Source: Prevotella sp.
GTDB lineage: Bacteria; Bacteroidota; Bacteroidia; Bacteroidales; Bacteroidaceae
Reading direction: 5' to 3'
Assembly: GCA_017561825.1 (NCBI GenBank)
Contig: JAFZBK010000054.1
Coordinates: 30,938 to 94,937 of the forward strand
DNA: 64,000 nucleotides
The notes beneath the pieces are model-generated. The model ran no database searches and was not told the DNA's origin. It was given only the letters and a program-made list of their open reading frames with translations. Shown here piece by piece: positions 60,747-64,000 of the stretch; the first letter of the stretch is position 1, and every line of letters starts with the position of its first letter. The translations under genes were made by a program, and so were the position numbers.

Positions 60747-61943
60747 TTATTCAAACACTTTTCGTAACATGGATTTCTTCAGTGCATCACACTCAGAGAT
60801 GATTTCTTGATTAATCTCTTCCAACTCCTTTACATGGGCGCTTAGTGCATCGAGGCGGGCAACGATTTGTTGTTGCTCAGAGAGAGAGGGAATAATTAGA
60901 GGCATTTTTGCTACTATACCAGAATTAATATTTAGCATTGTAGCACCTGAGGCATTGCTTTCCAAATAATCACGGCAACAACTTGACTGGAAAAGATTAA
61001 GCATGAAAATTGGATTTATTATTTTATTAAATCTAACAATCATTGATCCCGTACCACACAAACAACCATTTTCTTTATTTGATACAATAGCGCATCTTCC
61101 GATTTCTCCTCTTCTTGCAAATACTATATCATTCGTCTTCAAAAGATAGTTCGAAAGTTCATTTGCTTTATCTTCAGACACTGTAAAATTATCATCAATG
61201 GTAATCTGCCCCTCACACATATGTACAGGATTTACTAATGCAATACCACCTGAAATATAATCTTTCTTATGGAGTAAACTACCAAAAGGCCCTATTCTAA
61301 CTTGTGCAATATCCCCAAGAATCATCTCTTCCCAACCCTCTTTAGGTTCCATTGCTTTAGCGAGACATCTTTGGAAGAGTTTACGGGCTTCGCTGATTTG
61401 TTCTTTTGCATTCGCCATTATCTCATCAATATGCGCAAAAGCATCATCAAGACGAGAAACTATACGTTTCTGCTCGGAGAAGGATGGATACATAACTGGA
61501 AGAATGTCCAATTTCTTTTTATTAAGGGTTTTTCCCATCACTTTCTCATCACCTGCAGAGAACTTTCCCCAATTAAAGTATTGAAAATAATATGATAAGA
61601 ACTCTCTATCCACTTCCTGACTAACGAATGGTAAATTAGCAATAGCCTCATTTGTATATAAATCTTTTCCTGCAATAGCAGTTTTCCCCAAAGTTAATTT
61701 GAAGCTAAGCAATAGCGTTCCTTTGGGAATTATCTGAATACTGGATGCTGCTTTATCTGATATATGTTCCTTAGTATCGTTTATTATTCCATCCTTTGCA
61801 GCTCCCATATCTGCAATAGATACCCAGTAATTATGAGTACTCTTATCTTTATCCCATAATGACGAATCTGAACGAGACGGTGTTCTACCAATCCCTATCC
61901 GACAAATATCTCCCAACTTCTTATATGTCCAGCCTTCTTTCAT
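60747..61943 (-). CDS. hsdS: Type I restriction-modification specificity subunit
   Basis: 398 residues with two target-recognition domains separated and followed by conserved helices. TRD1: about 1-165, starting 'GWTYKKLGDICRIGIGRTPSRS'; central helix 'SEQKRIVSRLDDAFAHIDEIMANAKEQISEARKLFQRCLAKA'. TRD2: about 200-340, 'GWEEMILGDIAQVRIGPFGSL'; C-terminal helix 'LSEQQQIVARLDALSAHVKELEEINQEI'. Each half binds one part of a split target site. The sequence is AT-rich relative to hsdM. It overlaps the hsdM stop codon by one base. Target sequence cannot be read from the protein. Confidence 0.93.
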   Translation of the reverse strand: MKEGWTYKKLGDICRIGIGRTPSRSDSSLWDKDKSTHNYWVSIADMGAAKDGIINDTKEHISDKAASSIQIIPKGTLLLSFKLTLGKTAIAGKDLYTNEAIANLPFVSQEVDREFLSYYFQYFNWGKFSAGDEKVMGKTLNKKKLDILPVMYPSFSEQKRIVSRLDDAFAHIDEIMANAKEQISEARKLFQRCLAKAMEPKEGWEEMILGDIAQVRIGPFGSLLHKKDYISGGIALVNPVHMCEGQITIDDNFTVSEDKANELSNYLLKTNDIVFARRGEIGRCAIVSNKENGCLCGTGSMIVRFNKIINPIFMLNLFQSSCCRDYLESNASGATMLNINSGIVAKMPLIIPSLSEQQQIVARLDALSAHVKELEEINQEIISECDALKKSMLRKVFE

Positions 61944-63457
61944 TATTTGTCCTCCTCATCGTCAACAATGCGTTTGGCAAAGAGTTCTTCCAGGCCATCA
62001 TCATTATTCTGTGGCCATAGAACCCAAACCAATTCCTCCTCCATGATTTCTGATACCCTACAACTTAGGGCATGAATGTAATCGAATATTTCTTCTGGTG
62101 TACGCTCGTCAATCTCTTCCACTTTATGGGGATTATTCACGCTCAGGTCCAAATCATCGCCAAGGTCGGCAACATTAACAGACCATGATGCTTCACTGTC
62201 CTCACGTGTTTTCTGCTTGGCAAGGAAGTCGGCCAAATCAGCCTCAGTTAGCGGATTGGTCTTGGTAAAGTGCTTATCTACCTGATAATACCATATCTTC
62301 TGCGTAGGCTCTCCTTTTGTAAAGAAAAGAACAACTGTCTTCACACCTGCACCTGTAAACACGCCACTGGGTAGATCAAGCACGGTATGAAGGTTGCACT
62401 CATAAAGCAGCTTTCTACGAAGGGCTGTTGCATCGCCATTGCTCAGGAATGTGTTCTTGATAACGATGCCAGCGCGACCACCAGCTTTCATCATCTTGAT
62501 GAAGTGCTGGAGGAACATATAGGCAGTTTCGCTACTCCGGATGGGGAAGTTCTGCTGCACCTCTTCGCGCTCAGAACCGCCAAAAGGCGGATTGGCTAAC
62601 ACAATATCTTTCTGCTCTGATGGCTGAATATTGATCAGGTTCTCTGATAAGGTGTTGGTGCGAATGATATTGGGCGACTGAACACCATGCAGAATCATGT
62701 TCATCATGGCAATGATATAAGCCAGACCTTTCAGCTCCTTGCCGTAGAACGTCTTGGTTTGCAGCACCTCTTCTTCGCTACTGGTCAAGCCCTCTTTATT
62801 GTGCATGTAAGTATAGGCTTCGCAAAGGAACCCCGCAGAGCCACAAGCCCCATCATATATAGTTTCGCCCACCTGAGGATTCACACTCTTCACAATGGTA
62901 CGAATAAGTGGTCGTGGTGTATAGTACTCACCGCCATTACGACCAGCATTTCCCATTTGTCGCAGACGATCCTCGTATATTTGTGTCATCTCATGACGGT
63001 TGGCCGCTGTCTGGAACTTCAATTCGTCGATGCGTTCTATCACGTCGCGCAGATTGTAGCCACTAGAAATCTTGTTCTTGATCTCAGTATAGATAACACC
63101 TACCTTATATTCAATGGTATCTGGGTTGAATCGCTCCTTGAAGCTCTGAAGATAAGGGAAGAGTTTCATGTTTACAAACTCTATCAGATCATCACCAACA
63201 AGAGCCCTTGCCCTGTCGTAATTTCCCTGAGCATCAAGGGGCATAGCCCACTCATGCCACTGATACTCGCCACTGATGATACGCTCGTATGCCTTACCTT
63301 CCAGCATGGCAGCCTGTTCGCGTGTCATTTCCAGATCATCAAGATATTTCAGGAAAAGCACCCAGCTGCTCTGTTCTACATAATCAAGTGCTGTGCTACA
63401 CCCATCATCGTGATGCAGCGTATTATCTATTGCCTTAAATGATGATTCAAAAGCCAT
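61943..63457 (-). CDS. hsdM: Type I restriction-modification DNA methyltransferase subunit
   Basis: 504 residues. N-terminal HsdM_N domain ('FKAIDNTLHHDDGCSTALDYVEQSSWVLFLKYLDDLE'), then the N6-adenine methyltransferase: SAM motif 'GETIYDGACGSAGFLCEAYTYMH' and catalytic 'DIVLANPPFGGSE' (NPPF). A C-terminal helix region contacts HsdS. Adds methyl groups to adenine at the host's target sites, and with HsdR forms the full nuclease. First gene of the M-S-R operon. Its promoter is the P1 repeat at 63492-63558. Confidence 0.95.
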   Translation of the reverse strand: MAFESSFKAIDNTLHHDDGCSTALDYVEQSSWVLFLKYLDDLEMTREQAAMLEGKAYERIISGEYQWHEWAMPLDAQGNYDRARALVGDDLIEFVNMKLFPYLQSFKERFNPDTIEYKVGVIYTEIKNKISSGYNLRDVIERIDELKFQTAANRHEMTQIYEDRLRQMGNAGRNGGEYYTPRPLIRTIVKSVNPQVGETIYDGACGSAGFLCEAYTYMHNKEGLTSSEEEVLQTKTFYGKELKGLAYIIAMMNMILHGVQSPNIIRTNTLSENLINIQPSEQKDIVLANPPFGGSEREEVQQNFPIRSSETAYMFLQHFIKMMKAGGRAGIVIKNTFLSNGDATALRRKLLYECNLHTVLDLPSGVFTGAGVKTVVLFFTKGEPTQKIWYYQVDKHFTKTNPLTEADLADFLAKQKTREDSEASWSVNVADLGDDLDLSVNNPHKVEEIDERTPEEIFDYIHALSCRVSEIMEEELVWVLWPQNNDDGLEELFAKRIVDDEEDK

Positions 63458-63491
63458 TGTTTACGTTTCGATATAATGTATTTAAGCGGTA

Positions 63492-63558
63492 CAAAGATAC
63501 GATTAAACGAGAGAAATGCAAAAGGAAAACAAGTTTTTCTTTTCATTTCCGAGTGAAA
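63492..63558 (-). promoter_or_regulatory. hsdM promoter carrying dispersed repeat P1 (copy 2)
   Basis: Minus-strand TTTG (plus 63519-63522, CAAA), 19-bp spacer, TATCTTTG (63492-63499), 35 bp ahead of the hsdM ATG. Bases 63508-63558 match the reverse complement of 40341-40391 upstream of secA at about 48 of 50 positions, with the -33 box in the same place in each copy. Confidence 0.82.
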
Positions 63559-63625
63559 GTATCTTCGCGAATTATTCGCAAAGATACGAAGAAAAGATGA
63601 AACTACAATGAGAAACAAACAAAAA

Positions 63626-63655
63626 ACCGCACCGACTCTCACGAGCCAGTGCGGT
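63626..63655 (-). terminator. Intrinsic terminator of the HU-like gene
   Basis: ACCGCAC (63626-63632) pairs with GTGCGGT (63649-63655) over a 16-nt loop; on the minus strand a T-run follows (plus-strand A-run 63612-63626). Lies 72 bp after the stop codon. Confidence 0.75.
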
Positions 63656-63726
63656 AACAACGTTATGATATGATAGTAAATCCATTTAGACGGTCAATTC
63701 GCTCGGCTTTGCCGCTTCGCTGTCAA

Positions 63727-64000
63727 CTACTCGCCTCCGCCTTGCGGGGTGTTCGCGGCATTCAGCTGTTCGGCGTTGGCCATCTCGGCGGTTGACTTGA
63801 ACTGGGCTGATCTGCGGAGCGAGACGGAGTCGTTGCCTTCGCTGCGGGCGGGCAGGAAGCGCATGTTCACGCCCTTGATGTGCTCGGTGACGTTGAACTT
63901 GTCAAGCTCCTCGGCGCCCTTCGAGCGGATGGAGGCGTAGAACGTGCCGAACTCGCCGAACTTCACCTTCTTCGAGTCGAGCATCAGCTCCTTCAGGCAG
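63727..64000 (-). CDS. HU-like DNA-binding protein (C-terminal part, cut by window edge)
   Basis: The frame is open to the right edge, so the 5' end is outside the window; the in-frame ATG at 63984 is internal (preceded by LKEL). The sequence 'LKELMLDSKKVKFGEFGTFYASIRSKGAEELDKFNVTEHIKGVNMRFLPAR' is the DNA-binding arm region of the Bacteroidota HU-like family. The tail (QLNAANTPQGGGE) is polar and probably disordered. Such proteins are nucleoid factors found in several copies in Bacteroidales. 90 residues are visible. Confidence 0.82.
   Translation of the reverse strand, partial: CLKELMLDSKKVKFGEFGTFYASIRSKGAEELDKFNVTEHIKGVNMRFLPARSEGNDSVSLRRSAQFKSTAEMANAEQLNAANTPQGGGE

Noticed and set aside
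1-64000. tRNA or rRNA genes
   Set aside because: No sequence with a cloverleaf or conserved rRNA stretches was seen. A covariance scan was not possible, so a missed tRNA is unlikely but not excluded.

Overview
The window comes from a chromosome of a Prevotella-like member of the Bacteroidales. Evidence: promoters of the Bacteroidota type (TTTG or TTG, 19-21 bp, then TAnnTTTG) precede many genes, Shine-Dalgarno sequences are scarce, and the gene content is typical (BspA-type leucine-rich repeat protein, imelysin lipoprotein, LptC, DUF4491, DUF4105 and a 1121-residue SecA). No rRNA, tRNA or CRISPR array was found.

Layout. (1) 1-6.9 kb, AT-rich: part of an integrated mobile element, all on the + strand. 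It holds a tyrosine integrase cut by the window edge, two tandem excisionase-like HTH genes, a winged-helix protein that may be a replication initiator, a seven-copy 12-bp iteron-like array, a serine recombinase, a probable small structured RNA and a kinase-like 'polyvalent protein' domain. (2) 7.0-9.1 kb: LOG-family protein, DnaQ-like exonuclease and DUF4491 membrane protein. (3) 9.2-15.4 kb: a hemerythrin-LuxR regulator diverges from an apparent iron/haem operon of outer-membrane barrel, imelysin, di-haem oxidoreductase and a single-span periplasmic protein. (4) 15.4-31.5 kb: cell-envelope genes, namely a lipoprotein with a glycosidase-like barrel, a His-rich exported protein, a TPR sensor-regulator, an alpha-2-macroglobulin-like protein, TPR proteins, a TonB-receptor-like barrel, a BspA-like repeat protein and a TlpA-type thioredoxin. 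(5) 31.8-37.5 kb, minus strand: PpiD/SurA-like foldase, CorC/hemolysin family protein, LptC and an outer-membrane barrel. (6) 37.6-47.1 kb: DUF4105 protein, an alkaline-phosphatase-fold protein that seems to lack most metal ligands, SecA, a lone ABC ATPase, a 5'-nucleotidase and NudC. (7) 47.2-52.3 kb: ThiE-like protein, PRPP synthetase, RlmH, UxuA and UxuB. (8) 52.3-63.5 kb: a decayed tlpA fragment, a DUF3089 lipoprotein, then an AT-rich defence-like island with a probable small RNA, a CdiA-type nuclease-like protein, an ORF6N/phospholipase-D-like protein, an SF1 helicase and a complete type I restriction-modification system (M-S-R). (9) The right edge cuts an HU-like DNA-binding protein.

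The less ordinary signals are outside the genes. Two probable free-standing small RNAs each have a well-placed promoter and a terminator. A 50-bp repeat carrying the -33 half of a promoter lies upstream of both secA and hsdM. A second 26-bp promoter-like repeat occurs three times. REP-like palindromes and heptanucleotide repeats have entered the reading frames of uxuA, uxuB and a tlpA-like gene without breaking them. A 28-bp hairpin repeat follows three stop codons in the defence-like island. Function calls rest on motifs read by eye; no database search was possible.
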